Source: Lewinella sp. JB7
GTDB taxonomy: Bacteria; Bacteroidota; Bacteroidia; Chitinophagales; Saprospiraceae
Direction of reading: 5' to 3'
Length of the DNA stretch: 64,000 nt
NCBI RefSeq assembly: GCF_024297185.1
Contig: NZ_JANCTD010000005.1
Location: forward strand, 345,282-409,281
Positions 44,026 to 53,250 of the stretch are shown here, piece after piece. The notes under the pieces are model-generated. The model had not been told where the DNA came from and made no database searches. It saw only the letters and a program-made list of their open reading frames with translations. A program made the translations under genes and the position numbers. Positions within the stretch are counted from its first letter, which is position 1. Each line of letters starts with the position of its first letter.

Positions 44026-45478
44026 ATGAAACCGGTTTATCTCGCTATTTTGGTTCTACTCTGCTCCTGCGTCCGCGCCCAGAGCGATTATCAGCTATTC
44101 CGACCGGACGTGCAGTATTTGTACGAAAGGCCGAATTTTTCGGAGCACCCTACGGTTTCGACAGCCAGTATTACGGACTCCGGGTAGGGGAGACGACGTG
44201 TGAAGCCTTGTACACTACCCTGGGCGGTTACCATATGCCTACATTTATACCTGTGAAGTAGCCTTTGCCTTCGGCGACTCCGTGTGCCAGACGGCGGATA
44301 GTACCGTCATGTACAATGAGCTGGATGAGCCATTCGTCCTGTACCAGGGAGCCGGGGTGGGGCAGCGGTGGCTCGCCTACGTCGACGGCCCCTACCGAAT
44401 AATGGCCGAGGTAACCGAGGTGGATTCCGCCACCGTACTGGGACTACCCGACGAGATCAAGCGTATCGTCTTCACTACCGAGCGGGGGGATTCCGTGGGG
44501 GGAGAAGTCGTGATCAGCCGGCGGTACGGACTGGTGACCGGCATCCGGTTCCACCAAGTCCTCTTCGAAAGAACAACCTACGCACTGGCCGGAATGGATG
44601 CGCCGGAAGCCGGTCGGCAATTGCCGGAGCCCGAAACTTACGGACTGGCCGCGGTCGGGGATACGTTTCAGATAGAGTCCTACAATTACCTCACCGAACC
44701 CTTCGGAAGCGGGACTCCCTTCGCCCGCCGCAACTCCAGTTTTACGATCCTGGAAGTCGACACCACTCAGACGGGGATCTATGCCTACCGGGCCCGGGGG
44801 GATTTCTACGACTACGTGCCCAGTTTTGCCGGATACCGTGCCGTTCGCCTGGATACCGTATTTGACTTCACCATCGACCGGGTGCCCGACGCGCTCACCG
44901 AGGTGCAGCCCGGACAAGTGCTGATCAGCCCGGGCAGTCCGGATCGCCGCCGGGTGGCCAAGAGCGAACTTTCCGAACATCGGTGCGGATTCCTCCAATT
45001 GCGGGCCAGTACGCCGGTGACCTTCCCGCCGGGGGAAAATTGCGGGCTGGACGATTCCCACGTGGACGGGGGACCGGGGCCGGTCTATACCCAGTTCGTA
45101 CCAGTTCCTTTAGACAGCATTCATGGGCAGGCCGGGCCCCAGTGGGCGAGCCTGCGCTATCTGAGCTCCGGCGATCGTCGGTGCGGCACTTTCGTCGATC
45201 CCGCGAAGCTTTCCGTGTCCACCCGGGAACCGCTTACCCATCGGATCGACGTGCAGCTTTACCCCAATCCGGCCGGTGATCAAATCACCGTCGAGCTGCC
45301 GGATGACCTGGCTTACGACCTGGAAGTGATCAACCCGACCGGTGGGAAGTTGCGGACGGTTACCGCAGTACGCCGGTCCACGGTCATACCTACCAGGGTG
45401 CTGCCCGGGGGTGTGTACATCTTGCTCGTCTCCCGCGACGGGCAGCTGCTGGGGCGGCGGCGCTTCACGGTAGAGTAG
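44026..45478 (+). pseudogene. T9SS-cargo protein with C-terminal sorting domain, two frameshifts
   Basis: The ATG at 44,026 opens a signal peptide (LVLLCSCVRAQ) and a segment DYQLFRPDVQYLYE, then the frame stops at 44,187. Reading on in the next frames recovers EFFGAPYGFDSQYYGLRV and, further on, YAYIYTCEVAFAFGD joined to the long frame from 44,282. Adding one base near 44,125-44,130 (an A run) and one near 44,221-44,233 would restore a continuous protein of about 484 residues. The end (VQLYPNPAGDQITVEL ... GGVYILLV) is a type A T9SS sorting domain. True decay or two assembly errors cannot be told apart here. Confidence 0.7.
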
Positions 45479-45538
45479 CAGGGAGACCGGCCCGTCCGGG
45501 GCGGTGCGATGCGTATATTGGGCGACTGAACGCGCTAC

Positions 45539-46363
45539 ATGAAATATCTGCTACCCCTTCTCCTGTTGTTCGCCGGAAGTACACTCTTCGGGCAGTCCGC
45601 CGAACTCGTCACCTACAAGCAACTCGATACCACGGCCCTGCAACTGGAGGTGCTGCTGCCGAATGATTATGACCCCGCCGGCACCCATCCGGCCATCGTG
45701 TTTTTTTTCGGGGGCGGCTGGAATACGGGTACCCGTGAGCACCTGCGGCCCCAGGCGGAGTACTTTAACCAGCGGGGCTTCGTCTGCTTTCTAGCGGACT
45801 ACCGGACCAAAAAGGGCCACGGCACCGACCCCTTTGCCGCGGTCATGGACGCCAAGTCCGCCCTGCGGTACGTACGCGCGCACGCCGGACAGTGGCGGAT
45901 CGATACGGCGCGGATCGCGGCGGCCGGGGGCTCGGCGGGCGGTCACCTGGCGGCCACTACGGCCATGATCGATGACTACAACGATCCCGGCGACGACCTC
46001 TCCGTCAGCAGCCGACCGGCGGCCCTGCTGCTCTTTAATCCCGTGGTGGATAACGGTCCCGCCGGCTACGGTTACGAGCGGATCGGGGAGGCGTATCCCC
46101 GCTTTTCGCCGCTCCACAACATTGACGCCGACACGCCGCCGACCATCTTCTTTCTCGGCACCGACGATCATCTCATTCCCGTGACCACGGCCGAGTACTA
46201 CTGCATGGCCATCGAACGTGTGGGTGGCCGCTGCGAGTTGCACGTGTACGAGGGTGGGCGCCACGGCTTCTTCAACGTCCAGAACGCGGAACACTTCCGT
46301 GCGACGATGGAGGCCAGCGAGCGCTTCCTCCGGGAGCTGGGCTGGATCACCTCGGCCCCCTAG
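45539..46363 (+). CDS. Exported alpha/beta-hydrolase (esterase/lipase-like)
   Basis: 274 residues with a signal peptide to about residue 20 (STLFGQ). Alpha/beta-hydrolase fold: oxyanion-hole strand FFFGGGWNTGT near 51, nucleophile elbow GGSAGG near 123-128 (serine at about 125), acid Asp near 206 (GTDDHLIP), and His near 241 (GGRHGFF). This is the carbohydrate-esterase/HSL-like arrangement seen in Bacteroidota secreted esterases. The substrate is unknown. The stop overlaps that of the convergent TonB receptor by 4 nt. Confidence 0.88.
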   Translation: MKYLLPLLLLFAGSTLFGQSAELVTYKQLDTTALQLEVLLPNDYDPAGTHPAIVFFFGGGWNTGTREHLRPQAEYFNQRGFVCFLADYRTKKGHGTDPFAAVMDAKSALRYVRAHAGQWRIDTARIAAAGGSAGGHLAATTAMIDDYNDPGDDLSVSSRPAALLLFNPVVDNGPAGYGYERIGEAYPRFSPLHNIDADTPPTIFFLGTDDHLIPVTTAEYYCMAIERVGGRCELHVYEGGRHGFFNVQNAEHFRATMEASERFLRELGWITSAP

Positions 46364-48810
46364 AAGTCGTCTTCGCCACCACCGCCGTCACCGCGTCGAC
46401 CGTTGCTCCCGCGTTCCCGCGAAAGTCGGTTCAGGCTGTACTGGAAGCCGAGGTAGACGATGCGGCTTTCCCGCTGAAATTCGCTCGTCGTGAGGATGCC
46501 GCCGGTTTCGGTCGTGAAGCGGTACCGACGCTGGTTGAACAGGTCGGTGACGCGGAGGGTGAGTGCCCCCTTCTCGTCGAGAATTTCCTTGCGGAAGCCC
46601 AGGTCGAGACTCTGGATGGCTTCGATGCGCCCCTGCGGACGTACGCCCGGTGAGCGGTAGAAGTAGGTGAACTGCGCCTGTACCTCCCCCGGTAGTTCGT
46701 AGCTGCCCTGCACGTTGCCGCTGAAGAGGTAGCCATTTTGGTCGATGTTTTCGTCCTGGTTGTTGCCGATGATCTCCGAGCGGTAGCCGTTGGCGCTGAA
46801 GGTGAGGTCAAGCTTTTCGGTGGGCCGGTAGGTCGTGATGATCTCAATTCCGTAGTCGCGGCCCCGGTCGAGGTTGTCGCGGGTACTCAGGCTCACGCCG
46901 CCGGGCAGGATCCGGGTGATGCGGCTGATGATGTCGTTGAGCTGGCGGAAGTACACCCCGCCGGTAAAGGTGCCCTTGCCGTACTGCTGCTGGATGTTTA
47001 GCTCGAAGCTGTTGATCAGTTCGGGCAGCAGGAAGGGGTTGCCGCTGCGGAGGTTGAAGGGATCGCCACGGTCCACGAAGGGGTTGAGGGCGTAGCCGCG
47101 GGGCCGTTCGATGCGGCGGCTGTAGCTGGCCTGGAGGGTCGTGTTATCGTCAAACTCGTAACCGGCGAAGATGCTGGGGTACACTTTGAAGTAGTTGTTC
47201 TCGAAGATTTCCGCGTTTGGTTCGAGTAGGATGCTGGTCGTCTGGGCCTGTTCGGCGCGTAAACCGATGTTGAAGCGGATCTTATCGACCTTACCGCCGA
47301 GGGTGGCGTATACGGCGTGGACGTTTTCCTCGTAGCGGAAGAGGTTGCTCAGGCTATCCACCTTTTCGAAGCCGCCGCCCTCGAAGGTCTGAAACGCGGC
47401 GTCCTGGGTGGTGCGTTCCATGGTGCTGCGCCAGCCGGTGGTGAATTTGAAGTCGCCCATCGTCTGTTCGTAATCGAGCTGGCCGAGGAATCGTTTACGG
47501 TCTTCCAGGGTGGGGGCCCGCTGCTGGTCGGTGCCGAAGGGGGCGCCCAGCGCATCGGTAAGTATTTCGGAGTAGTTTTCGATCTCTTCCTCGTCGTTCT
47601 CGCTGTACTGGAAGCTGGAAGACAGCTGACGCCCCTCCTTTTTGAAGGTGGTGAAGTAGGTGGCCTGCACCTCGAAGTCGTTCTCGGTTTCGGGTTCGGT
47701 TTCGGTCCGGACGCTGGTGAGCTCCAGCTGACCCTCGCTGTTGAAGAATTCGGTGGTCCGCAGGTTATTGTTGTTGCCCTGCTCGAACTGCACGTTGCCC
47801 TGGAGGCCGATCACGCCGCGTGGACTGATGTTGTACTCCGTGCCGAGCTTGAACATTTGAGATTTGCGCAGGCGGTCGCCGTCGAAGAGGAAATCCCGGC
47901 TGAAGGTGCTGTCGCCCAGGGTACCCGTCTGCTGGCGGAAGCCGCGGAAAAAGCGCTCGTCGTAGCGGCCGCTGACACCGGCGAAGGAGTTGAACTTACC
48001 CTTACGCCAGTTCAGGTCGAGGTTACCGTCGAATTTATTATTGGTTCCGGCGTTCAGGTTCACCGTGGCGTTGAAGCCGTCGTCCTGCTTCTTCTTCAGG
48101 ACGATGTTGATGATGCCGGCCGTGCCCTCGGGATCGTAGGCGGCGCCGGGATTGGTAATGACTTCCACCCGTTCGATGCTGCTGGAGCTGAGGGACTTCA
48201 GGTAAGTGGCCGGGTCGGTGCCGACCAGTCCGCTGGGCTTGCCGTTAATAAGGAAGCGCACGCCGCCGCTGCCGCGCAGACTCACGTTGCCCTCCAGGTC
48301 GACGGTGATGCTGGGGATTTGTCGCAGTAGGTCTTCCGCCGAGCCGCCGCTGGCCGCTACGCTTTTCTCCACGTTGAAGGATTTGCGGTCCAGTCCCAGT
48401 TCCATGATGGCGCGGTCGGCCGTCACGACGACCTCATCGAGGTCGGTGGCTCCGCCGGCTTCCAGGGTGATGTCGCCGATGCGTAGGAAGCGCTCGGAGT
48501 CGTTGAGCTCGAGCATCATCTCCTCGCCCTCGTAGCCGATGAAGGTCACTTCGAGTCGGTAATTCCCGTAGGGGAGGTCCTTGATCGTGAATTTGCCGTC
48601 GATATCGCTGGTGGTACCGCCGATCATTTCGCCGTTCTCTACGCGGTACACCGCGATATTGGCAAAGCCCACGGGCTCTTCACTTCCCCCGTCGCGGAGT
48701 TGGCCGTCCACCGCACCGGTATTGGGGGCGAGGTCGGGGGGCACGCTTTCCGTTTGGGCGCGGACGCAGGTGCAAAGAAGAATCAATAGAGCGGTGTAAA
48801 TGGGCTTCAT
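46360..48810 (-). CDS. TonB-dependent receptor-like outer-membrane protein
   Basis: 816 residues from the ATG at 48,810; the in-frame extension to 48,966 precedes the signal peptide (LLILLCTCVRAQ) and is ignored. A CarboxypepD_reg-like domain is near 38-118 (VDGQLRDGGSEEPVGFANI), a plug near 125-215 (VSLRGSGGVRFLINGKPSG), and a long outer_membrane_beta-barrel_3 region follows. The barrel closes with a strand ending in FQYSLNR and a glycine/aspartate tail. No partner SusD gene is adjacent, so a polysaccharide-uptake role is not indicated. Convergent with the esterase. Confidence 0.9.
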   Translation of the reverse strand: MKPIYTALLILLCTCVRAQTESVPPDLAPNTGAVDGQLRDGGSEEPVGFANIAVYRVENGEMIGGTTSDIDGKFTIKDLPYGNYRLEVTFIGYEGEEMMLELNDSERFLRIGDITLEAGGATDLDEVVVTADRAIMELGLDRKSFNVEKSVAASGGSAEDLLRQIPSITVDLEGNVSLRGSGGVRFLINGKPSGLVGTDPATYLKSLSSSSIERVEVITNPGAAYDPEGTAGIINIVLKKKQDDGFNATVNLNAGTNNKFDGNLDLNWRKGKFNSFAGVSGRYDERFFRGFRQQTGTLGDSTFSRDFLFDGDRLRKSQMFKLGTEYNISPRGVIGLQGNVQFEQGNNNNLRTTEFFNSEGQLELTSVRTETEPETENDFEVQATYFTTFKKEGRQLSSSFQYSENDEEEIENYSEILTDALGAPFGTDQQRAPTLEDRKRFLGQLDYEQTMGDFKFTTGWRSTMERTTQDAAFQTFEGGGFEKVDSLSNLFRYEENVHAVYATLGGKVDKIRFNIGLRAEQAQTTSILLEPNAEIFENNYFKVYPSIFAGYEFDDNTTLQASYSRRIERPRGYALNPFVDRGDPFNLRSGNPFLLPELINSFELNIQQQYGKGTFTGGVYFRQLNDIISRITRILPGGVSLSTRDNLDRGRDYGIEIITTYRPTEKLDLTFSANGYRSEIIGNNQDENIDQNGYLFSGNVQGSYELPGEVQAQFTYFYRSPGVRPQGRIEAIQSLDLGFRKEILDEKGALTLRVTDLFNQRRYRFTTETGGILTTSEFQRESRIVYLGFQYSLNRLSRERGSNGRRGDGGGGEDDF

Positions 48811-49070
48811 GTGGTCGGGATGCTGATCTACTGTTACAACGTGGAGGTTCACGTACCGTTCAGGAATTGGGTAGAGGGGGAGGGCGGGATGGTCGAGTAA
48901 ACGGCCCGAAGTATCGAATGAGGGGCGGAGGTATCGATTTTTAGGGCCGCATCGGCGAATCTCCACGGGGTACGAGCCGTTCCGCGGGTAAGGAATACCA
49001 CCACCGTCCGGAGCGATTGGCGGCGCCGCTTTCCGTGCGAACCCGGCGGCCGGAAAGAGGTTATGCCACT

Positions 49071-49598
49071 ATGGCCGTACCCGCATCCCCTACGCTGCAA
49101 ACTCTCCTACGGGAACCCGCCGCCGCCCTGGCCGGGACCGATCTATCGCTCACGCTTCCCCTGACCCGTGCGCTCCTCAACGAGGTGCTGGCGGCCCGGC
49201 CGGCCGGCACCCCGATCCGGGAGCTGTACGTCGATCCGGAAGCAAACAACCGCTGCCGCGTTCACCTGGCGGCCGACGCTCCGGTGATCGGCACCGTGAG
49301 TCGGCAGTTGATGCTGGTGCCGGGGGCGGCCGTCACCTTTCCCGACCAACCGTGGCTGCGCTTTGACATCGAGTCGGGACTCAAGTTTCTCGACAAGCCC
49401 CTGATCAATCTCGTACAGGGGCAGATCGAATCACGCCTGCCCCGGGGAGTCGACGTAAGCAGCGACTACGTGCGCATCCACATGCCGGCCCTGCTGACCC
49501 ACCTGGGATACCAGCAACTCGTACCGCTCATTCACCAGCTACGGATCAGTAGCGAGGCCAACCGTCTGCTACTGCACCTTCACCTCAAGGCTAACTAA
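49071..49598 (+). CDS. Conserved-looking cytoplasmic protein, unknown
   Basis: 175 residues. I do not recognise a family. No signal peptide or span. Notable segments are VSRQLMLVPGAAVTF near 81 and SGLKFLDKPLINLVQGQIESRLP near 108, with a leucine/histidine-rich end (LLLHLHLKAN). It forms a pair with the next gene 11 nt downstream; both begin with helix-like N-termini and both end shortly before rpsU, so they may act together. The start at 49,071 follows a stop-rich upstream region. Confidence 0.6.
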   Translation: MAVPASPTLQTLLREPAAALAGTDLSLTLPLTRALLNEVLAARPAGTPIRELYVDPEANNRCRVHLAADAPVIGTVSRQLMLVPGAAVTFPDQPWLRFDIESGLKFLDKPLINLVQGQIESRLPRGVDVSSDYVRIHMPALLTHLGYQQLVPLIHQLRISSEANRLLLHLHLKAN

Positions 49599-49609
49599 GA
49601 ATCATTCCC

Positions 49610-49906
49610 ATGCATCCCGTACTTAAACACCTGATCGAAACCGATTTTTCCGACCTCAGCGGCAGCCGCGTGGAGGGTCAAATCGCGCTTTCCGATGACA
49701 TCATCAACCTCGGTCTGCACGAGGTGCTCAACCAACTTCGCCGGGCCCCCACGCCGGAAAACGTTGCTCCCGCGTCCCCGCCGCGACCCGCCGCAGCGAA
49801 TACACTGCCCGACCCCCGGCTGTTGCTCAGTAAAGTAGACGTGGAGCACCTGAAGTACCGCACGGAAGCCGGCAAGACCGTGGTGGAGATCAAGGCGGGC
49901 GTATAG
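49610..49906 (+). CDS. Small protein of unknown function paired with upstream gene
   Basis: 98 residues. Helical N-terminal part (HPVLKHLIETDFSDLSG and IINLGLHEVLNQL), a Pro/Ala-rich linker near 50-65, then a beta-like end (VDVEHLKYRTEAGKTVVEIKAGV). No known motif. It is 11 nt downstream of the 175-residue gene and 90 nt before rpsU. An interaction with its neighbour is inferred from layout only. Confidence 0.6.
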   Translation: MHPVLKHLIETDFSDLSGSRVEGQIALSDDIINLGLHEVLNQLRRAPTPENVAPASPPRPAAANTLPDPRLLLSKVDVEHLKYRTEAGKTVVEIKAGV

Positions 49907-49960
49907 CCCGGACCAGCGACTAAATTAAGCGACCCCCTTGGTCCTTCCGAAAACAAGCCG

Positions 49961-50003
49961 TATCTTTGCGCTCCAATTAAAAAAGATGAACGCTGAATGC
50001 TAA
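49961..50003 (+). promoter_or_regulatory. rpsU promoter box and 5-codon ORF overlapping the rpsU start
   Basis: TATCTTTG (49,961-49,968) is a good -7 box. Before rpsU (ATG 49,997) a mini-ORF ATGAACGCTGAATGCTAA spans 49,986-50,003 and overlaps its start in another frame. No AGGAGG-type Shine-Dalgarno is visible. Confidence 0.4.
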
Positions 50004-50185
50004 TTATTAACGTACGTGAGGGAGAGAATATCGACCGCGCCCTGAAGCGCTACAAGCGCAAGTCCATTAACACCCGGGTCATTCGTGAGCTGCGCAACCG
50101 GCGTGAGTTTACCAAGCCCAGCGTAAAGCGGCGGAAAGAGAAACTGAAGGCGGAATACCGTCTGGAGAAGTACGGCGACCAGTAA
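49997..50185 (+). CDS. rpsU: 30S ribosomal protein bS21
   Basis: 62 residues, the usual bS21 size. The N-terminal VREGENIDRALKRYKRK block and the basic helical rest (TRVIRELRNRREFTKPSVKRRK) are unmistakable. bS21 sits on the platform of the small subunit next to the 3' end of 16S rRNA. In Bacteroidota it is one of the proteins reported to hide the anti-Shine-Dalgarno sequence. A TATCTTTG box lies 28 nt upstream, and a GC-rich hairpin follows 13 nt after the stop. Confidence 0.96.
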   Translation: MLIINVREGENIDRALKRYKRKSINTRVIRELRNRREFTKPSVKRRKEKLKAEYRLEKYGDQ

Positions 50186-50198
50186 GGACGCCCATAGG

Positions 50199-50217
50199 CG
50201 GTTCCCCCGGGGAACCG
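50199..50217 (+). terminator. GC-rich hairpin after rpsU
   Basis: CGGTTCCC (50,199-50,206) pairs with GGGAACCG (50,210-50,217) across a 3-nt loop, 14 nt after rpsU. There is no clear T-run. A second 9-bp inverted repeat, GAACGGCTG (50,224-50,232) with CAGCCGTTC (50,253-50,261), follows and borders the next promoter. Confidence 0.5.
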
Positions 50218-50308
50218 ATCATCGAACGGCTGTCGACGGATAACTTCCCCGGCAGCCGTTCCTGTATTTTGCCACAACCCATTGGTGCCGCCCGCCGTTA
50301 ACCCCGCT

Positions 50309-51877
50309 ATGACCGTCAAACGCGATACCGATCTACGCCACCGCACCGAATCCCTCCTGGCCGCCCTGACCGCCGGCCTCTACGAACGGAATCACGCGAT
50401 GGGGCTGGCCCTGCTCACCGCCGTGGCGGGCGAAAGCATTTTCCTGTTGGGACCCCCGGGCGTCGGGAAGAGCCTCATCGCCCGCCGGCTGAAGTACGCC
50501 TTCCGCGACGGGGTGAGTTTCGAGTATCTGATGTCCAAATTCTCGACGCCCGACGAGGTATTCGGGCCGATATCCATCAAGAAGCTCCGCGACGAGGACA
50601 AGTACGAGCGGCTTACCGATCGTTACCTGCCCGGCGCCAACATCGTGTTCCTGGACGAGATCTGGAAGGCCGGCCCCGCCATCCAGAATGCCCTGCTTAC
50701 CATCCTCAACGAAAAGATCTACCGCAACGGGGAGGAAGATATGAAGGTGAACATCCGGGGAATCATTACTGCTAGTAACGAGCTCCCCCCACGGAGCGCT
50801 AATCTCGCCCCGATCTGGGACCGCTTTCTCGTACGGCTCGAGCTGGGTAAGATCAGTCAATACCAGAACTTCGTCAAGATGGTGGTCGACACCCAGGACG
50901 TTTACGAAGACAACATTCCCACCGCTACCAAACTGTCCGAGGAGGAGCTCGACCGCTGGTCGGGAACCATTGACGCCGTAGCGGTACCGGCCGAAGTGCT
51001 CAACACCCTCCAACTGCTGCTGTACAAGATCGAGCAGTACAACGCCCAACCCAACAACGCCCCTAATCCCATCAACATCTACGACCGCCGGTGGAAGAAG
51101 GCGGTCCGCCTGCTGCGCACCTCCGCCTTCCTGCACGGCCGGACGAAGGTGGACCTCATGGACTGCTTTCTCCTGGAGCACTGCCTCTGGAACGGTCCGG
51201 AACAGCGGGAGGTGATCCTGGAAATGATCGTCGATGCCGTGCGTAAACATGGGTATTCGGTGGCCGTCAATCTATCGGCGCTCAAGCGCGAGGTCCGGGA
51301 ATTTGAAGAGGACGTGCGCGAAGAAACGCGCATTGCGCACGTGCGGGAGGAAGAACAGCTGCTTCCCGTGCAAGAGAGCTATTACGAGCTGGAAAAGGAC
51401 CTGAGCCAGTTTCGGGGCGTACTGGTCACCATCGAGCAGTTCCGCGGGCTAAGTAACCAGGAATTCACCAGCGTCAACTTTTACGACGAGGAGCGCAACC
51501 TGGTCAACCGCATCCGGGGGCGGAAGGGGCCGCGGGAAAATACCATCGAGGTCAACTTCAACGGGACGGACACCGTGTTCCGGTTGAAGACGCACCTGGT
51601 CGAACGCAGGGAGGTGATCCGTAAGCAGCCGCACCGTATTCTACGAGAATTCTGGGACCAGCGTCACGAGCGTTTGCGGAATTACATCGACCAGCAACTC
51701 CGGGCGATCCGGGAGCAGGGGCCGGACGAGCTCAGAGACGTCCGGGATCACCTCTTCGTCGATGTGGATTACGCGAGCGTGGTGTCCGCGAACCTCGAGG
51801 AAGTCCGGAATTCCCTCGAAGGTCTACAACTCCAACTCGAAAAACTACAGTTCGAGTACGGTGGTGTGGAGGCGTAG
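50309..51877 (+). CDS. ravA: RavA/MoxR-type AAA+ ATPase
   Basis: 522 residues, close to E. coli RavA (498). Walker A GPPGVGKS near 50, Walker B VFLDEIWKAGPAIQ near 112, sensor-1 asparagine in ITASNELPP near 155. The C-terminal 200 residues are helical and charged with KREVREFEEDVREE near 330, like the RavA-specific region. RavA normally works with the VWA-domain partner ViaA; no such gene is present here on either side, and none of the neighbours looks like one. The start ATG at 50,309 is chosen; 50,282 would add nine residues. Confidence 0.8.
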   Translation: MTVKRDTDLRHRTESLLAALTAGLYERNHAMGLALLTAVAGESIFLLGPPGVGKSLIARRLKYAFRDGVSFEYLMSKFSTPDEVFGPISIKKLRDEDKYERLTDRYLPGANIVFLDEIWKAGPAIQNALLTILNEKIYRNGEEDMKVNIRGIITASNELPPRSANLAPIWDRFLVRLELGKISQYQNFVKMVVDTQDVYEDNIPTATKLSEEELDRWSGTIDAVAVPAEVLNTLQLLLYKIEQYNAQPNNAPNPINIYDRRWKKAVRLLRTSAFLHGRTKVDLMDCFLLEHCLWNGPEQREVILEMIVDAVRKHGYSVAVNLSALKREVREFEEDVREETRIAHVREEEQLLPVQESYYELEKDLSQFRGVLVTIEQFRGLSNQEFTSVNFYDEERNLVNRIRGRKGPRENTIEVNFNGTDTVFRLKTHLVERREVIRKQPHRILREFWDQRHERLRNYIDQQLRAIREQGPDELRDVRDHLFVDVDYASVVSANLEEVRNSLEGLQLQLEKLQFEYGGVEA

Positions 51878-51965
51878 TTAAGGGGCATCCTGGGAACGGT
51901 ACACCACCGGACGGTTATGCGGGACGGGCTGGCTACCTTGAGCCTAGCATTCACCCCATTTACCT

Positions 51966-52697
51966 ATGACCGTCGGCCTCTTCATACCTTGCTACATCGA
52001 TCAATTTTACCCGCGGGCGGGGATCGCGACGCTGCAGTTGCTGGAAAAGGTAGGCTGTACCGTGGAGTACCCCCGGGAGCAGACGTGTTGCGGACAACCT
52101 TTGGCGAACAGCGGGATGGAAAAGGAAGCCCGGCCGATCTACGCGCACTTCGTGGAAACCTTCCGGAGCTACGATTACGTCGTGTGTCCGTCGGGGAGTT
52201 GCGTGTACCACGTTACGCATCACTACGATACGCTGGAGCAGACGGAAACCGTGCGGCGACTGCGCGAGCGCACCTTCGAGCTGGCGGATTTTCTGGTCAA
52301 CGTCGTCGGCGTGAAGCAACTGAACGCCCGCTTTCCCGCGCGGGTGGGCGTACACAACAGTTGCCACGGTTTGCGCGGCCTACGGCTCGGTGAAAGTTCG
52401 GAAAGGGTGGGGGCGGACTTCAGCTACTATCGCTACCTGTTGGGTATGGTTGACGGCGTCGAACTGGTGCCCCTGGACCGGGTGGACGAATGCTGCGGCT
52501 TCGGCGGCACCTTCAGCGTGAACCAGCCGGAATTGTCTACCAAGATGGGACGAGACCGCATCGCCGATCATTTACGTCACGGGACGGAAGTCATCACTAG
52601 TGGAGACATGTCTTGTTTGATGCACCTGGAGGGACTCATCCGGCGGGAGGGGTTGCCGTTGCGGGTGATGCATGTGGCGGAGATATTGAATGGGTAG
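51966..52697 (+). CDS. lutA: LutA/GlpC-type cysteine-rich (Fe-S)-binding protein
   Basis: 243 residues with two CCG domains: CCGQPLANSGM near 40 and ECCGFGGTFSV near 177, the LutA pattern, plus SCHGLRGLRLG near 132. LutA is one of three proteins (LutABC) oxidising L-lactate to pyruvate via iron-sulfur clusters. lutB and lutC do not follow; the gene is instead followed by repeats and an IS remnant, so its partners, if any, are elsewhere. Cytoplasmic, single gene here. Confidence 0.85.
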   Translation: MTVGLFIPCYIDQFYPRAGIATLQLLEKVGCTVEYPREQTCCGQPLANSGMEKEARPIYAHFVETFRSYDYVVCPSGSCVYHVTHHYDTLEQTETVRRLRERTFELADFLVNVVGVKQLNARFPARVGVHNSCHGLRGLRLGESSERVGADFSYYRYLLGMVDGVELVPLDRVDECCGFGGTFSVNQPELSTKMGRDRIADHLRHGTEVITSGDMSCLMHLEGLIRREGLPLRVMHVAEILNG

Positions 52698-52775
52698 GCG
52701 GTTAGGCGGTTAGGCGGTTGGGTGGTTAGGCGGTTAGGCGGTTAGGCAGTTAGGCTGTTGGACGGTTACTATTAT
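52698..52775. repeat. GGCGGTTA repeats after lutA
   Basis: About nine units of GTTAGGCG or close variants (GGTTAGGC, GGTTGGGT, GTTAGGCA) run from the lutA stop. They are G/T-rich in the sense of lutA. The opposite-sense block at 53,251-53,670 faces the next convergent gene. Confidence 0.7.
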
Positions 52776-52975
52776 CCTTCGGTAACTAAGGCGTCGCGTC
52801 CCTTTTTGGGGGGGAGTGCGGATATCGAGCGAGCCGGCCTGGCTCAGGATCTTTTGTTCGTGTAGCCATTCCACTTTCTGGCGTGACCGTAAGGTCGTGA
52901 TCGCCGACTTGCGCAAGGTATAGGCAGCCCAGACCCGGTAACGGGCCCGCTCCAACCAGGATGCCATTGCCAGCA

Positions 52976-53165
52976 CCTGGGGGCACAAGTATGCCCTAAT
53001 CGTGCATCTGTGGAACGGGCAATGGGACGAGTTAATGGCGTTTTTGGACTTTCCGCCCCAGCTGCGGCGCATGATCTACACGGATAACCCGGTGAAAGCC
53101 CGGCACCGCATTATGCGTGAACCTATAAAATGTAAGGCAGCCTGGCTCTCGGAGCAGCTGAGAAA
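52976..53165 (+). pseudogene. IS256-family transposase remnant (C-terminal part)
   Basis: One frame reads WGHKYALIVHLWNGQWDELM, then AFLDFPPQLRRMIYTDNPVK and ARHRIMREPIKCKAAWLSEQ, matching the conserved C-terminal run of IS256 transposases (W..KYP...W...W..L..FF.YP..IR..IYTTN.IE.....R...K.K..FP). A full enzyme is about 400 residues; only about 60 remain, with no catalytic DDE residues. Terminal inverted repeats were not found. A short opposite-strand fragment at 52,790-52,970 is unassigned. Confidence 0.65.
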
Positions 53166-53250
53166 GCACTACACCAAAAACCAAGCAACTACAAACGAAC
53201 CTAGACACACGTATTTTACTATCCCCAGCCTCGACAACAACTACCCCCCC

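Noticed and set aside
52734..53072. Leftward 112-codon open frame overlapping the IS256 remnant
   Set aside because: Part of it overlaps repeats and the transposase remnant on the other strand. The core (WAAYTLRKSAITTL) may be a fragment of another element, but I could not assign it.
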